This document shows, one piece after another, positions 1 to 12,600 of a DNA stretch of 64,000 nucleotides. The position numbers and the translations under genes were made by a program. Location: NCBI GenBank assembly GCA_030267565.1, contig BRXU01000034.1, positions 17,501-81,500 of the forward strand. Direction: 5' to 3'. Each line of letters opens with the position of its first letter. Position 1 is the first letter of the stretch. The notes under the pieces were generated by a model that saw nothing but the letters and a program-made list of their open reading frames with translations, did not search any database and was not told the DNA's origin. The DNA comes from Pleodorina starrii (taxonomy: Eukaryota; Chlorophyta; Chlorophyceae; Chlamydomonadales; Volvocaceae).

Positions 1-3000
1 AGGGAGTGAGGGAGTGAGGGAGTGAGGGAGTGAGGGAGTGAGGGAGTGAGGGAGTGAGGGAGTGAGGGAGTGAGGGAGTGAGGGAGTGAGGGAGTGAGGG
101 AGTGAGGGAGTGAGGGAGTGAGGGAGTGAGGGAGTGAGGGAGTGAGGGAGTGAGGGAGTGAGGGAGTGAGGGAGTGAGGGAGTGAGGGAGTGAGGGAGTG
201 AGGGAGTGAGGGAGTGAGGGAGTGAGGGAGTGAGGGAGTGAGGGAGTGAGGGAGTGAGGGAGTGAGGGAGTGAGGGAGTGAGGGAGTGAGGGAGTGAGGG
301 AGTGAGGGAGTGAGGGAGTGAGGGAGTGAGGGAGTGAGGGAGTGAGGGAGTGAGGGAGTGAGGGAGTGAGGGAGTGAGGGAGTGAGGGAGTGAGGGAGTG
401 AGGGAGTGAGGGAGTGAGGGAGTGAGGGAGTGAGGGAGTGAGGGAGTGAGGGAGTGAGGGAGTGAGGGAGTGAGGGAGTGAGGGAGTGAGGGAGTGAGGG
501 AGTGAGGGAGTGAGGGAGTGAGGGAGTGAGGGAGTGAGGGAGTGAGGGAGTGAGGGAGTGAGGGAGTGAGGGAGTGAGGGAGTGAGGGAGTGAGGGAGTG
601 AGGGAGTGAGGGAGTGAGGGAGTGAGGGAGTGAGGGAGTGAGGGAGTGAGGGAGTGAGGGAGTGAGGGAGTGAGGGAGTGAGGGAGTGAGGGAGTGAGGG
701 AGTGAGGGAGTGAGGGAGTGAGGGAGTGAGGGAGTGAGGGAGTGAGGGAGTGAGGGAGTGAGGGAGTGAGGGAGTGAGGGAGTGAGGGAGTGAGGGAGTG
801 AGGGAGTGAGGGAGTGAGGGAGTGAGGGAGTGAGGGAGTGAGGGAGTGAGGGAGTGAGGGAGTGAGGGAGTGAGGGAGTGAGGGAGTGAGGGAGTGAGGG
901 AGTGAGGGAGTGAGGGAGTGAGGGAGTGAGGGAGTGAGGGAGTGAGGGAGTGAGGGAGTGAGGGAGTGAGGGAGTGAGGGAGTGAGGGAGTGAGGGAGTG
1001 AGGGAGTGAGGGAGTGAGGGAGTGAGGGAGTGAGGGAGTGAGGGAGTGAGGGAGTGAGGGAGTGAGGGAGTCAAGGAAGAACGGAGTGAGGGAGTGAGGG
1101 AGTGAGGGAGTGAGGGAGTGAGGGAGTGAGGGAGTGAGGGAGTGAGGGAGTGAGGGAGTGAGGGAGTGAGGGAGTGAGGGAGTGAGGGAGTGAGGGAGTG
1201 AGGGAGTGAGGGAGTGAGGGAGTGAGGGAGTGAGGGAGTGAGGGAGTGAGGGAGTGAGGGAGTGAGGGAGTGAGGGAGTGAGGGAGTGAGGGAGTGAGGG
1301 AGTGAGGGAGTGAGGGAGTGAGGGAGTGAGGGAGTGAGGGAGTGAGGGAGTGAGGGAGTGAGGGAGTGAGGGAGTGAGGGAGTGAGGGAGTGAGGGAGTG
1401 AGGGAGTGAGGGAGTGAGGGAGTGAGGGAGTGAGGGAGTGAGGGAGTGAGGGAGTGAGGGAGTGAGGGAGTGAGGGAGTGAGGGAGTGAGGGAGTGAGGG
1501 AGTGAGGGAGTGAGGGAGTGAGGGAGTGAGGGAGTGAGGGAGTGAGGGAGTGAGGGAGTGAGGGAGTGAGGGAGTGAGGGAGTGAGGGAGTGAGGGAGTG
1601 AGGGAGTGAGGGAGTGAGGGAGTGAGGGAGTGAGGGAGTGAGGGAGTGAGGGAGTGAGGGAGTGAGGGAGTGAGGAGAGAGGGAGTGAGGGAGTGAGGGA
1701 GTGAGGGAGTGAGGGAGTGAGGGAGTGAGGGAGTGAGGGAGTGAGGGAGTGAGGGAGTGAGGGAGTGAGGGAGTGAGGGAGTGAGGGAGTGAGGGAGTGA
1801 GGGAGTGAGGGAGTGAGGGAGTGAGGGAGTGAGGGAGTGAGGGAGTGAGGGAGTGAGGGAGTGAGGGAGTGAGGGAGTGAGGGAGTGAGGGAGTGAGGGA
1901 GTGAGGGAGTGAGGGAGTGAGGGAGTGAGGGAGTGAGGGAGTGAGGGAGTGAGGGAGTGAGGGAGTGAGGGAGTGAGGGAGTGAGGAGTGAGGGAGTGAG
2001 GAGTGAGGGAGTGAGGGAGTGAGGGAGTGAGGGAGTGAGGGAGTGAGGGAGTGAGGGAGTGAGGGAGTGAGGGAGTGAGGGAGTGAGGGAGTGAGGGAGT
2101 GAGGGAGTGAGGGAGTGAGGAGTGAGGGAGTGAGGGAGTGAGGGAGTGAGGGAGTGAGGGAGTGAGGGAGTGAGGGAGTGAGGGAGTGAGGGAGTGAGGG
2201 AGTGAGGGAGTGAGGGAGTGAGGGAGTGAGGGAGTGAGGGAGTGAGGGAGTGAGGGAGTGAGGGAGTGAGGGAGTGAGGGAGTGAGGGAGTGAGGGAGTG
2301 AGGGAGTGAGGGAGTGAGGGAGTGAGGGAGTGAGGGAGTGAGGGAGTGAGGGAGTGAGGGAGTGAGGGAGTGAGGGAGTGAGGGAGTGAGGGAGTGAGGG
2401 AGTGAGGGAGTGAGGGAGTGAGGGAGTGAGGGAGTGAGGGAGTGAGGGAGTGAGGGAGTGAGGGAGTGAGGGAGTGAGGGAGTGAGGGAGTGAGGGAGTG
2501 AGGGAGTGAGGGAGTGAGGGAGTGAGGGAGTGAGGGAGTGAGGGAGTGAGGGAGTGAGGGAGTGAGGGAGTGAGGGAGTGAGGGAGTGAGGGAGTGAGGG
2601 AGTGAGGGAGTGAGGGAGTGAGGGAGTGAGGGAGTGAGGGAGTGAGGGAGTGAGGGAGTGAGGAGTGAGGGAGTGAGGGAGTGAGGGAGTGAGGGAGTGA
2701 GGGAGTGAGGGAGTGAGGGAGTGAGGGAGTGAGGGAGTGAGGGAGTGAGGGAGTGAGGGAGTGAGGGAGTGAGGGAGTGAGGGAGTGAGGGAGTGAGGGA
2801 GTGAGGGAGTGAGGGAGTGAGGGAGTGAGGGAGTGAGGGAGTGAGGGAGTGAGGGAGTGAGGGAGTGAGGGAGTGAGGGAGTGAGGGAGTGAGGGAGTGA
2901 GGGAGTGAGGGAGTGAGGGAGTGAGGGAGTGAGGGAGTGAGGGAGTGAGGGAGTGAGGGAGTGAGGGAGTGAGGGAGTGAGGGAGTGAGGGAGTGAGGGA

Positions 3001-3602
3001 GTGAGGGAGTGAGGGAGTGAGGGAGTGAGGGAGTGAGGGAGTGAGGGAGTGAGGGAGTGAGGGAGTGAGGGAGTGAGGGAGTGAGGGAGTGAGGGAGTGA
3101 GGGAGTGAGGGAGTGAGGGAGTGAGGGAGTGAGGGAGTGAGGGAGTGAGGGAGTGAGGGAGTGAGGGAGTGAGGGAGTGAGGGAGTGAGGGAGTGAGGGA
3201 GTGAGGGAGTGAGGGAGTGAGGGAGTGAGGGAGTGAGGGAGTGAGGGAGTGAGGGAGTGAGGGAGTGAGGGAGTGAGGGAGTGAGGGAGTGAGGGAGTGA
3301 GGGAGTGAGGGAGTGAGGGAGTGAGGGAGTGAGGGAGTGAGGGAGTGAGGGAGTGAGGGAGTGAGGGAGTGAGGGAGTGAGGGAGTGAGGGAGTGAGGGA
3401 GTGAGGGAGTGAGGGAGTGAGGGAGTGAGGGAGTGAGGGAGTGAGGGAGTGAGGGAGTGAGGGAGTGAGGGAGTGAGGGAGTGAGGGAGTGAGGGAGTGA
3501 GGGAGTGAGGGAGTGAGGGAGTGAGGGAGTGAGGGAGTGAGGGAGTGAGGGAGTGAGGGAGTGAGGGAGTGAGGGAGTGAGGGAGTGAGGGAGTGAGGGA
3601 GT
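1..3602. repeat. (AGGGAGTG)n satellite array
   Basis: About 450 nearly identical 8-bp units fill the left end, so the true array is longer than the window shows. Homogeneity is very high. The only breaks I see are a short variant near 1071-1086, one near 1673-1680, and single-base losses giving a 7-bp unit near 1981-2004, 2119 and 2663. No coding potential. The plus strand is G-rich with regularly spaced GGG runs. Confidence 0.98.
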
Positions 3603-5380
3603 ACATGAGAGAGCGTGTGAGCGCGTGTGAGCGCGTGTGGGTGCATGTGGGTGCGTGTGGGTGCGTGTGAGCGTGTGTGAGTGCGTGCAAGTGTGCGTGT
3701 GTCGTTACAGACCGGGCCCTGACGCTGGCCAGGGGCTGCTAACCCAGCCCCGACGGAAAGACCGCCTTAGCACTCTCCCCCTTGCGGTGGGAGAAGGGCG
3801 TGAGGGGCCGCTACCCCCTCCTGCTCGACGCAGAGCTGGCTGCGTCGTACACCCCTTATACGGGTGTACGGTGCAGCGGCTCCCCAAAGGCTTGAGCTCA
3901 CAGCCTGCCTTATACGGCAGCTGGGCCCTTCGTCCTTCGTGCTGGGCCCTTCGTGCGTGTGTGTGCGAGTGGGTGTGTGTTCATGTGTGTGAGTGGGTGT
4001 GACTGCATGTAAATGCGTGTGAGTGCGTGAGTGCGTGTGAGTGCATGTGAGCGCATGTCAGTGCGTGTGAGTGCGTGCGAGTGCGTGTGAGCGCATGTCA
4101 GTGCGTGTGAGTGCGTGCGAGTGCGTGTGAGTGCGTGGAGTGCGTGTGAGTGCGTTGCACTGTGTGTGAGTACGTGTGAGTGTGTTAGACTTCGTGTGGA
4201 TGCGTGTGAGTGCATGTGAGTGCGTGTGAGTGCATGTGAGTGCGTGTGAGTGTGCGTGTGTTGGTGAGTGGGTGCATGTGAGTGCGTGTGAGTGTGTGCG
4301 AATGCGTGCGAGTGCAATTGAGTGCGTGTGACTGCATGTGAATACGTGTGAGTGTGCGTGTGTAGGCGAGTGGGTGCATGTGAGTGCGTGTGAGTGCGTG
4401 CGAGTGTGTGTGAGTGCGTGCGAGTGCGTGCGAGTGCGTGCGAGTGCGTGCGAGTGCTTGTGTGTGTGTGTGTGTGTTGTTACATGGTTGGGGGTGCGTG
4501 CCCCTCTCATGAACAAAAAACCCATACGAGCCGAGGGCCCAAGGGAACTAAAACGCCTAAAAGCACAACACTTGTGAGTGTGCGTGAGTGCGTGTGAGTA
4601 CGTGTGAGTGCGTGTGATGACTGCATGTGAGTGCGTGTGAGTGCGTGTGACTGCATGTGAGTACGTGTGAGTGCGTGTGAGTGTGTGTGCGTGCGTGTGG
4701 CTGCATGTGAGTGCGTGTGACTGCGTGTGACTGCATATGAGAGCGTGTGAATGCGTGTGATTGCGTGTGATTGCATGTGAGTGCGTGCGAGTGTGTGCGA
4801 GTGCGTGTGATTGCGTGTGATTGCGTGTGATTGCGTGTGAGTGTGTGTTAGTGTGTGTGAGTGCTTGTGAGTGCGTGTGATTGCGTGTGAGTGCGTGTGA
4901 GTGCGAGTGTGTGCGTGTGAGTGTGTGTGAGTGCATGTGAGTGCGTGCGAGTGTGTGAGACTACGTATGAGTGCGTGTGAGTATGTGTGTGTGCGTGTGA
5001 GTACGTGTGAGTGTGTGTGAGTGCGTGTGAGTGTGTGTGAGTGAGTGTGAGTGAGTGTGAGTGAGTGTGAGTGAGTATGAGTGATTGTGAGTGAGTGTGA
5101 GTGAGTATGAGTGATTGTGAGTGAGTGTGAGTGAGTGTGAGTGAGTGTGAGTGAGTGATAGTTAGTCGGTGTCAGTGTGAGAGAGTGCGAGTGAGTGTTA
5201 GTGAGTGTATGTGAGTGTGAGCGCGTGCGAGTGAGAGTGAGAGTGAGTGCGTGTGTGCGAGTGTGCGTTTGTGCAATTGAGAGTAAGTGTATGGGTTTGC
5301 ATGTATGCGTGTGTGTGACTTAGAGTGTGTGAGTGTGTGCATGTATGTGTGAGTGTGAGAGTGTCCTCACCTTGGCCAAG
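3603..5380. repeat. Degenerate GTGTGAGTGC-type repeat block
   Basis: Imperfect units of GTGTGAGTGC and GTGAGTGC run through this block. They are much less uniform than the adjoining 8-bp array but share the GAGTG core, so the two may be related by decay. The long His/Thr/Ser-rich open frames on the minus strand are products of the repeat. Two islands of ordinary sequence interrupt it, at about 3705-3960 and 4478-4575. Confidence 0.9.
3705..3960. repeat. Interspersed repeat island inside satellite, related to 38.52-38.66 kb
   Basis: This non-satellite island contains the words GACGCTGGCC, GCTAACCC and AGACCGCC in the same order and spacing as the segment at 38520-38665. It also has small inverted repeats, for example around 3849-3872. 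I infer a dispersed repeat family. No protein is evident. Confidence 0.55.
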
Positions 5381-6009
5381 CCTTGCTGCAAAGCAAACCT
5401 CTACAAAGCTCCCTACTGCTGAGGTAAACAACTATTCATCTCGCATACTGCTGCATCGGCCCTTTATTTAAGCGCCCGCCGCGCCGTACGCTCCGCCCAA
5501 CAAGCCAACTCGTACGCGCTCTGCCACTCCTCATGCTTCACATAAAATTGCTCCGGGCAATGAAGCGAAGCTTCATGGGTCATGTCCGTCCGATGTACGT
5601 TGTAATGTCTTTTTTTTGGCTTTTCGCTTTTCGTTTCGGAATTTCTCATTGAAAATTACATTCTGTATTGCTGGATATGCATCCGTACGCATGTTCATGC
5701 ATGTTTTATTTTGTGCTACTTTCCGCTGATCGTGGCCGAAGTCGCATCAACGTCTCCGCGCGTGGAAATCATCGCAATCGCTGTCAACATTTTAATCATG
5801 GAATTGTGACATGGCGGCGCGATGTGAATCGTATTGCTATCGTGAAGTAGAATTGCTCGGCTCCGGAACCCCGACGCGTAAAGTGCGTAAATTGTTTTTG
5901 CGTCGCGGGATGTGCTGCTCGCATATAGATATATCATAGAAATCACTTATGTGAGATATCATAGCGTTAGGCTTGTCAAAGTTAGTCGCCTTGTGATTTG
6001 CGAGGAAAA
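5381..6009. other. Non-coding, moderately AT-rich segment
   Basis: Ordinary-complexity sequence between two satellite blocks. No open frame with recognisable protein content. The pieces near 5650-5665 and 5800-5832 resemble pieces near 7414-7430 and 7569-7600 at the same spacing (152 and 156 bp), which suggests two diverged copies of one element flanking the CG-rich block. Confidence 0.5.
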
Positions 6010-7262
6010 TGCGATCGTGCACGCGCGCTACTTACGATGCTGCATAGCATAGCGTAGCGGAGCGTTGCATAGCATTGCGTAGCGGATCGTAACGAAGCAT
6101 AGCGGAGCGTATCGCGGAACATAGCGGCGAATAAAGTCGTGCGCGCCTGTGCAGCGCTCCGCTACGTTCTGCTGCGCTTCGCTACGCTGTCGCTCGCTCG
6201 CTCGCTCGGTTTCATCGCTTTAGCGCAAGTCGGCGATTAAAGCCGCGTGCACGCTCCGCTGCGCTCGGCTCAAAGTTAGTCGCCGCTCGTCGCGGCTCGT
6301 CGCTGCTCACGTCGTCGCCGCTCGTTATTCGTTGCCGCTCGCCGCCGACATGCTCGTGCACAGCATGCACGATCGCATTGCAATGCTACACAATGCAACA
6401 CGATGTCGCGTCGTCGCGTCATGTAGCCTAGCGTAGCGTAGCGTAGTATAACGTTGCGTAGCGGATCGTAATGGAGCGTAGCGGAGCGTAATGTGGAGCA
6501 TCGCGGAGTGTAGCATAGCGTCACGTCGCGTCACGTAACGTAGTGTAGCGTCGCGTCGTGTCGCGTCACGTCGCGTAGTGCAGCGCAGCATGCACGATCG
6601 CATTGCAATGCTACACAACGCAACACGACGTCGCGTCATGTAGCCTAGCGTAGCGTAGCATAGCATAGCGTTGCGTAGCGGATCGTAATGGAGCGTAGCG
6701 GAGTGTAGTGTGGAGCATCACGGAGCGTAGCATAGCGTCACGTCGCGTCATGTAACGTAGTGTAGCGTCGCGTTGTGTCGCGTCGCATCACGTCGTGTCA
6801 TGTCGCGTCGTGTCATGTTGCGTCGTGTCGCGTCGTGTCGCGTTAGCGTTACGTCGCGTCTTGTCACGTCACGTCGCGTCGCGTCGCGTCACGTCGCGTC
6901 GCGTCATGTCGCGTCGCATAGTGCAGCGCAGCATGCACGATCGCATTGCAATTCTACGCAACGCAATACGACGTCGCGTCGTCACGTCATGTAGCCTAGC
7001 CTAGCGTAGCGTAGCATAGCGTTGCGTAGCGGATCGTAATGGAGCGTATCGTGGAGCATCGCGGAGCGTAACATAGCATCACGTCGCATCACATAACGTA
7101 GTGTAGCGTCGCGTCGCGTAGCGTCGCGTCGTGTCGCATCGCGTCGCATCGCGTCATGTAGCCTAGTGTAGCGTAGTGTAGCATAGCGTTGCGTAGCGAA
7201 TCGTAATGGAGCATAGCGGAGCGTAGCGTGGAGCGTTGCGTCGCGTCGCGTCGCGTCGCATC
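6010..7262. repeat. CG-rich TAGCG/CGTCG compound repeat block
   Basis: Short words (TAGCG, GCGTCG, ACGTCGCGTC) are tandemly arranged and organised into longer units. Each longer unit carries the landmark CAGCATGCACGATCGCATTG, starting at 6361, 6586 and 6929, followed by ATGTAGCCTAGCG and TTGCGTAGCGGATCGTAATG. Units differ in length (225 and 343 bp) because the CGTCG part has expanded or contracted. Dense in CpG. The open frames here are repeat artefacts. Confidence 0.9.
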
Positions 7263-9283
7263 CGCATCCGCAAGGGGCGCTACGGCAGCCCGCGGCCCAC
7301 AGGGCGCGCGCTTGTAGGATTGCCCATGTCCGTGTGCCCGTGCGTGGGACGTGGGATGGAAGTAATTGGACAAGTGTAGACTTTCGGCCATCGGACGGGC
7401 TGCATAAGTAAAAGATTACATTCTTTATTGCACGGTAAATTTATTATAGGAACCCAACCTCGTATGAGTAAAAGCCAGTTTGGCAGTCTCCATGGACCGA
7501 GGCCGAGGTCAAACCAACACCTCTCGGCCTATAATTAATTCCAGAAGATTCATCCTTCCTTAAAGTGGAATTCTGACATGACGGCGTGAAATGAATCTTC
7601 GTTTCGGCAAGCAACCAACTATGTTTGCATTGCGAACATTCTTCCCGCGAGCCGCGACCACACCACAGCAGCTCTGCTAGCCGGTCCGATCGTCTTGACG
7701 CATATTGCTATTACAAAGGTTGCAAGGAGCAAACCATGAGGGGCAAACTGTTGGTTGTTGGACGCCAAGCCGCCAATGCACGCACGATTCATCTGCGGGC
7801 CGCCCAACATGTCCAGTCGGCAACCTAGGGGACTTCTACATTCCCTGTCCTAATGTTGAAGTTGTCAAGCCTCCTCTACGACGAATACCTCGGTAGCGAA
7901 GCCTGTGCACTCTCGTCGGCAACTGCACGTCATAGAAGGACAGTTCCGCTGTCCTTCTATTGGCAAGTCAGCCTGCGTGATGTGTAAATGATACACTCCA
8001 TGTCTACTGTCAAGTAACTTCAGCCAATGCGCTGGCCGGAAGAGTTGCACAGTGCCGAGACGGCGCGCGATGCTAAACATGGGGCGGATTGCTGAAAGCT
8101 CTGGCTGTCTATCAGCAGGAATGTTGACACTCTCACACTTCACGCCCTCGCCGCCCTAGCCCTTCAACTACACCCGTACGGATTGAACGGGGCCCCGCCC
8201 TTTTTCCGGCTTCAAGGAAGCCGACACCAACCCCTTGTTGTTTGGCGTTTTGAGTGGGTGTAGAGCCCACGCGGATGTTGTTCCCCATCCCGCGGCCCAA
8301 GAGACAGTGGTCCATTGCCTGGTGAGGTCGCCCCCGCGGGCGCCCGCTTGCCTAGCTTGGACGGCGCAGAGTGCCTGACCGCGCCGGGTGGCGCTAGACC
8401 GCGCTGCGGCGTTAGTCAGCGCTAAACAGTCGTGAGGTGGCTCACGCGAGCAGCCAAGCGCAGTGTTGCTAAAAGAACTACACTGCGCTTCTGATTGGGT
8501 CCGCTGGATGCTGGTCCGCGGACCGCGACTGAACGACTCATATCTTGTCTCTTCCACTAATGTTATCTATTTCACTCTCTCTCTCTCTTTCCCGTCCCCA
8601 GGCCCAGGCCTGCCCAGGCAACTCCCAGTCGGCTTTCCGTTGCTGCTTGCACCAATTTCATCACGTGAAAGCTAAGAAAAGAAAATATGCACCTTCAACT
8701 TGCCACACCAGGGCGGCGCCATGGGAGCACGGCGACGCCATCGCAATCATCGCACCGCACCACAGCCAGCCACAGCGCACCGCGACCGGTCCTTTCCGAA
8801 GCTCTGGCGCCCACAGCAACCTACGAGAACCACAACAACCATCGCAGCACCAGCACAACGAAAAGTTGGACGGACGGACATGACATGACAGATTGACTCG
8901 AACAAGGTGAAACACAGGAAGCGTCGCAACACAGCCCCCGCCACCGTCGAGCCCACCTTCTGCCTCAATTCCCGCCCATGCCTCTTCCCGCTCAAACGAC
9001 CTCCGCCAGCCCACCCGAAACGCCAAAGCGCTTGGCCCCTCTTGGCCCATCGATCGGGTACCAAGGCCACTGTTGCATGGCCATGACAGGTCAACGACAG
9101 ACCGGGAACGCGTCCGGCGGCATATTGTGCCATTACTAATGATGGTTGATTCACTTTTCGATTCCCCATACAACAAATCCGTTAGTTGGGATATGTATAA
9201 AATTCCCACCCCAGCATAGCGCTTCCGGTGCCAGAAACACCGATTTCTTATGCACAAGCCAGCCGCCCCCAAAACACCGTGCA
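7263..9283. other. No gene seen; contains a perfect 12-bp hairpin
   Basis: I looked on both strands for splice-consistent exons and found none that convince. A perfect inverted repeat (arms 7932-7943 and 7949-7960, 5-nt loop) is present, and a CT-rich stretch lies at about 8577-8600. The right part probably belongs to the 3' side of the minus-strand F-box gene. Confidence 0.5.
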
Positions 9284-9288
9284 TTACA
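9284..9288 (-). terminator. Candidate TGTAA polyadenylation signal of the F-box/WD40 gene
   Basis: TGTAA on the minus strand, 323 bp after the stop codon of the F-box/WD40 gene. TGTAA is the usual polyadenylation signal in Chlamydomonas and relatives. A 5-mer can occur by chance, so this rests on position only. Confidence 0.35.
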
Positions 9289-9610
9289 AGACAGCACACC
9301 ACACCGCCCCCACCGCCAAAACCTTGTCTCTTCGGTGTACCAACCAGGGAGTGCAGCGCGGCTACGCAACAACACCAGCAGGCCGTACTGCACGGCACCA
9401 GCAGGCTGTACGGCACCGTACCAGCATGGGACTGTGCGCATCGATAAAAAGACCAAGCAACACGGCGTGGCGGTTATCACGCCCCCAAACACATACGCAC
9501 TACGGCAACAGTAACGTAACCCAAACTGGCTGAAAGGTACAACCTCCGGTAGTTAAGCTCCAACACGACTCGGGGCGCCCTGGGGGGATCATCCGCACGC
9601 CGGTATGGTA

Positions 9611-12600
9611 TCACTTGGTGTTCCGCTTCGGGTAGCGCGTCTGCTTCTTCGTAACCTTGGCGGGCTTCTTTTTTTCCTGCGGGGCGAGCCGCGTGAGAAC
9701 ACGAGCGTGTGGCATTTCACGGCAACCGAGACCACCGGTGTGATGCAAACATTGCCTGATTAGGCCCGTTGCGTGTCGCGACGGTGTGGCCAAGGGTGCA
9801 ACTACAAATGCGAAAGCGTTCCAGCGGACATTTACGAGAAATAACAACAGCGGATGCCTCCTTGAGTCAATCTTTACCGAGACGTCCCAGGCAGGATGCG
9901 AGCCGCAAGTCCGTTGTAAGCGCTCTCGCCCCCGCCCCGCCCCGACCTTGATTGATACGGTACTGCACATACGGGCACTGCCCCAGCAACACACAACCGC
10001 AGCCACGCGATCTCCCTCCACCCGAATCGCAACACAGCCGCGCGACAGGGCTCACCTTCCGAGCGCTTCCGCCTCCGCCACCACCGCCCGCTGCCTCCAA
10101 GATGCTCCCCTCCGGCCCAAGCAGCCCCCCGGGCAAACCGCCGGACGGCCCGAAGGCGCCGCCACCGGCAGCGCCGGCGGCGGCGGCGGCCGCCGATGGC
10201 GGCAAGCCCGCCAGTGGCCTAGCACCGGCACTTCTGGAAGCGGCCATGGTCGGGTTCTCGAAGCGCCACATGACGCATTCGCAGCCCTCAAGACCCACCA
10301 GCAGCGATTGCTCGTGGAACTGCAGAGCGGAGCGCGCAGCGGCCGTAGGATGGGACCTTATCCGAAATCGGAGCTCATCGGATGAGCATCATGTGCAGAT
10401 GTGGCGAAAAGTGGGTTGGGGCTTCCTCCGCCCTGCTTAGGTGTGGCACGGTGCTAAGCGAACACGCCCATGGCCAGCATGGACCTGGCAACCAGGACAG
10501 ACCCCGTGCGGTGCCCTGGAGGGACCGACAGACGGAAGCGCGAACAGGTACTGCGCTCGAGCACGCATTGAGACGAGGGCGTGGTCTAACCAAAACCGTA
10601 CCGCCGAAACGTGCTCAAACCCGCGGCGCAAAGCACGTTACCGGTACCTGAAAGGTGTTAATGCGGCCAGTCGCCTTCAGCGTCATGAGTGGTACGTGCC
10701 AGTCGCGCCGGGCGCCGCCGGTACCACCGGCAGCAGCGGCGCTAGCCTTGGGAAGCGAACGGATGTCGTACAGGTGGAGCTGGTGCCGCCCGTCGTTGAA
10801 GCCACAGACCAGCTTCCACTCGTCCATCTGCACACCAACACAGCAAGCACCCCTCCCACCGCCGCCGCCTGCAGCGCCGCCTGCAGACCCCACCGCCGCC
10901 GCGGCGATGGCGCCCATGCCGCCAGGGTATCCGGCTCCGCCGGCACTGCTTCTGCCGGTTTCGCAGCTCAGCCGCCCCACGGCGCCGGCGACCCGCGGGT
11001 CAAGCAGGACCAGCTCATTCTGCCGCCCGGCGGCTAGCAGGTCGCCCATGTACGACACACAAGTGTAGGGATGCTGTGCGGCGGTTGGCGCCGGTGCGCC
11101 CGCTGCCGCCGCTGCTGCCGCCACCAGCGCGTCGTCCTCGCTCGCGGCGCCCAACGTATGGAGCAATGTGGCCGTGGACACGTCCCAGATCTGGACCCCC
11201 CAGCCCGCCGCGGAGACCAGGTGGCCTGCGAGCAACACAGGGCGCTTCAAACTACCGGTATATGAAGGTGGGATTCCACCCACCGATATGCAAAATACAC
11301 GTCATCCAGCGTCCTTCCAACCCCCGCGCCCCACTATCCGTCATCAACCACCCACCCGACGCTGCGTGCGCCTGCATTGCCAGCACTGGCTGCCCCGCCT
11401 CCAGACTGACGATGGCGCTGCCGCTGGCCACGTCCCACAGCCGCATCAAACCGTCCTCGCCGCCACTGACCGGGATGCCGGTGGGGAGCAGGCAGCAGCT
11501 GGTCACCGCGCCGTCATGGCCGCGCAGCGTGCGCCTGGCAGATCGGGGGCAGGGCAGGGCAGCGGCACCAGGCAGGCAGGTGGGTGGGTGGGTGGTTCGT
11601 AGGCAGGCGGGGAATGGGTTGGCGGATTGGTGCCCGCGAAGCAGCATGTCCACGATCATTGAGGCTCACTACAGACCACCCGCCGGGTCCGTCGCTGCCA
11701 TCACTGCGGCTCGTAATATTGGTTAAGGTACTTCTTCTACGATGGCGAAAGCCATCGACTGCCGTGGCCTCTAAACCCGCAGCGAGATGCGTGCTTGCTG
11801 CAAGCTGCGCGAAATAAAAGGCATGGCGGGAGACATGACACGCCAGCGCCGCCGCGGCGGCCACTCGCACCGGAACTGCTGTTGTACACTGTCGTACACC
11901 GCCGTTGCTGCCGTACCTGCACCGCAGGTCGTCCATTGACCACAGCTTGACGACGGCGCCGGCGCAGCCGCTGACCAGCAACGAGTCGTCGAAGGCCACC
12001 GAGGTGACGCGGCCGGGGTGGCCCTGCAGGGTAGCGATGCGACGGCCGGTGGCGTGCTCCCACAGCCGCACCGCGTTGCCGTCGCCCGACACCACCTTAG
12101 TGTCGTCCATCTGTACGATTTGAGGCGGGGGCGGCGCGACGCAGCAACGAATCACGAAGCGAGCCGCCTATCAAGAACCTGGCCACTGACCCGTGTGTCG
12201 GTCGGAACAGAGGCTGGAAGAACCAATAACCACACCAGGGCCCGAAACTGCCTGGTGCGCGGCAGGCCATGGTTAACCCACGCAGCGCCCAATTCCAAGA
12301 TGGGAGCCCCGATATCGCCAGATGTTCGCTCTCAAGCCACGTCCACGGAAACCATACCCGCATTCCCTCTCCCTCCCTCCCTCCCACCCTCTCTCTCCCG
12401 CACGCACTCGCGCACACCTGCAGGCACGTGGTGCTTGTGAAGCCCATGGAGGCGCTGCTCACGTGCGCCTCCAGCCACCTCGCCGCGCGCAACTGAGAGC
12501 GGCGGCACATGCGGCGCACCACCGCCGCGCCGAGGCTCGGCTCCGGCTGCGCGCCCCACAGCGCAGCGAACTGCGCGCGCCAGACCGACGGGTCCGCCGC

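Noticed and set aside
3910..5431. His/Thr/Ser-rich open frames on the minus strand
   Set aside because: Translation of the degenerate GTGTGAGTGC satellite.
1..7262. CRISPR-like array
   Set aside because: The repeats are contiguous satellites without unique spacers, and the DNA is clearly eukaryotic nuclear.
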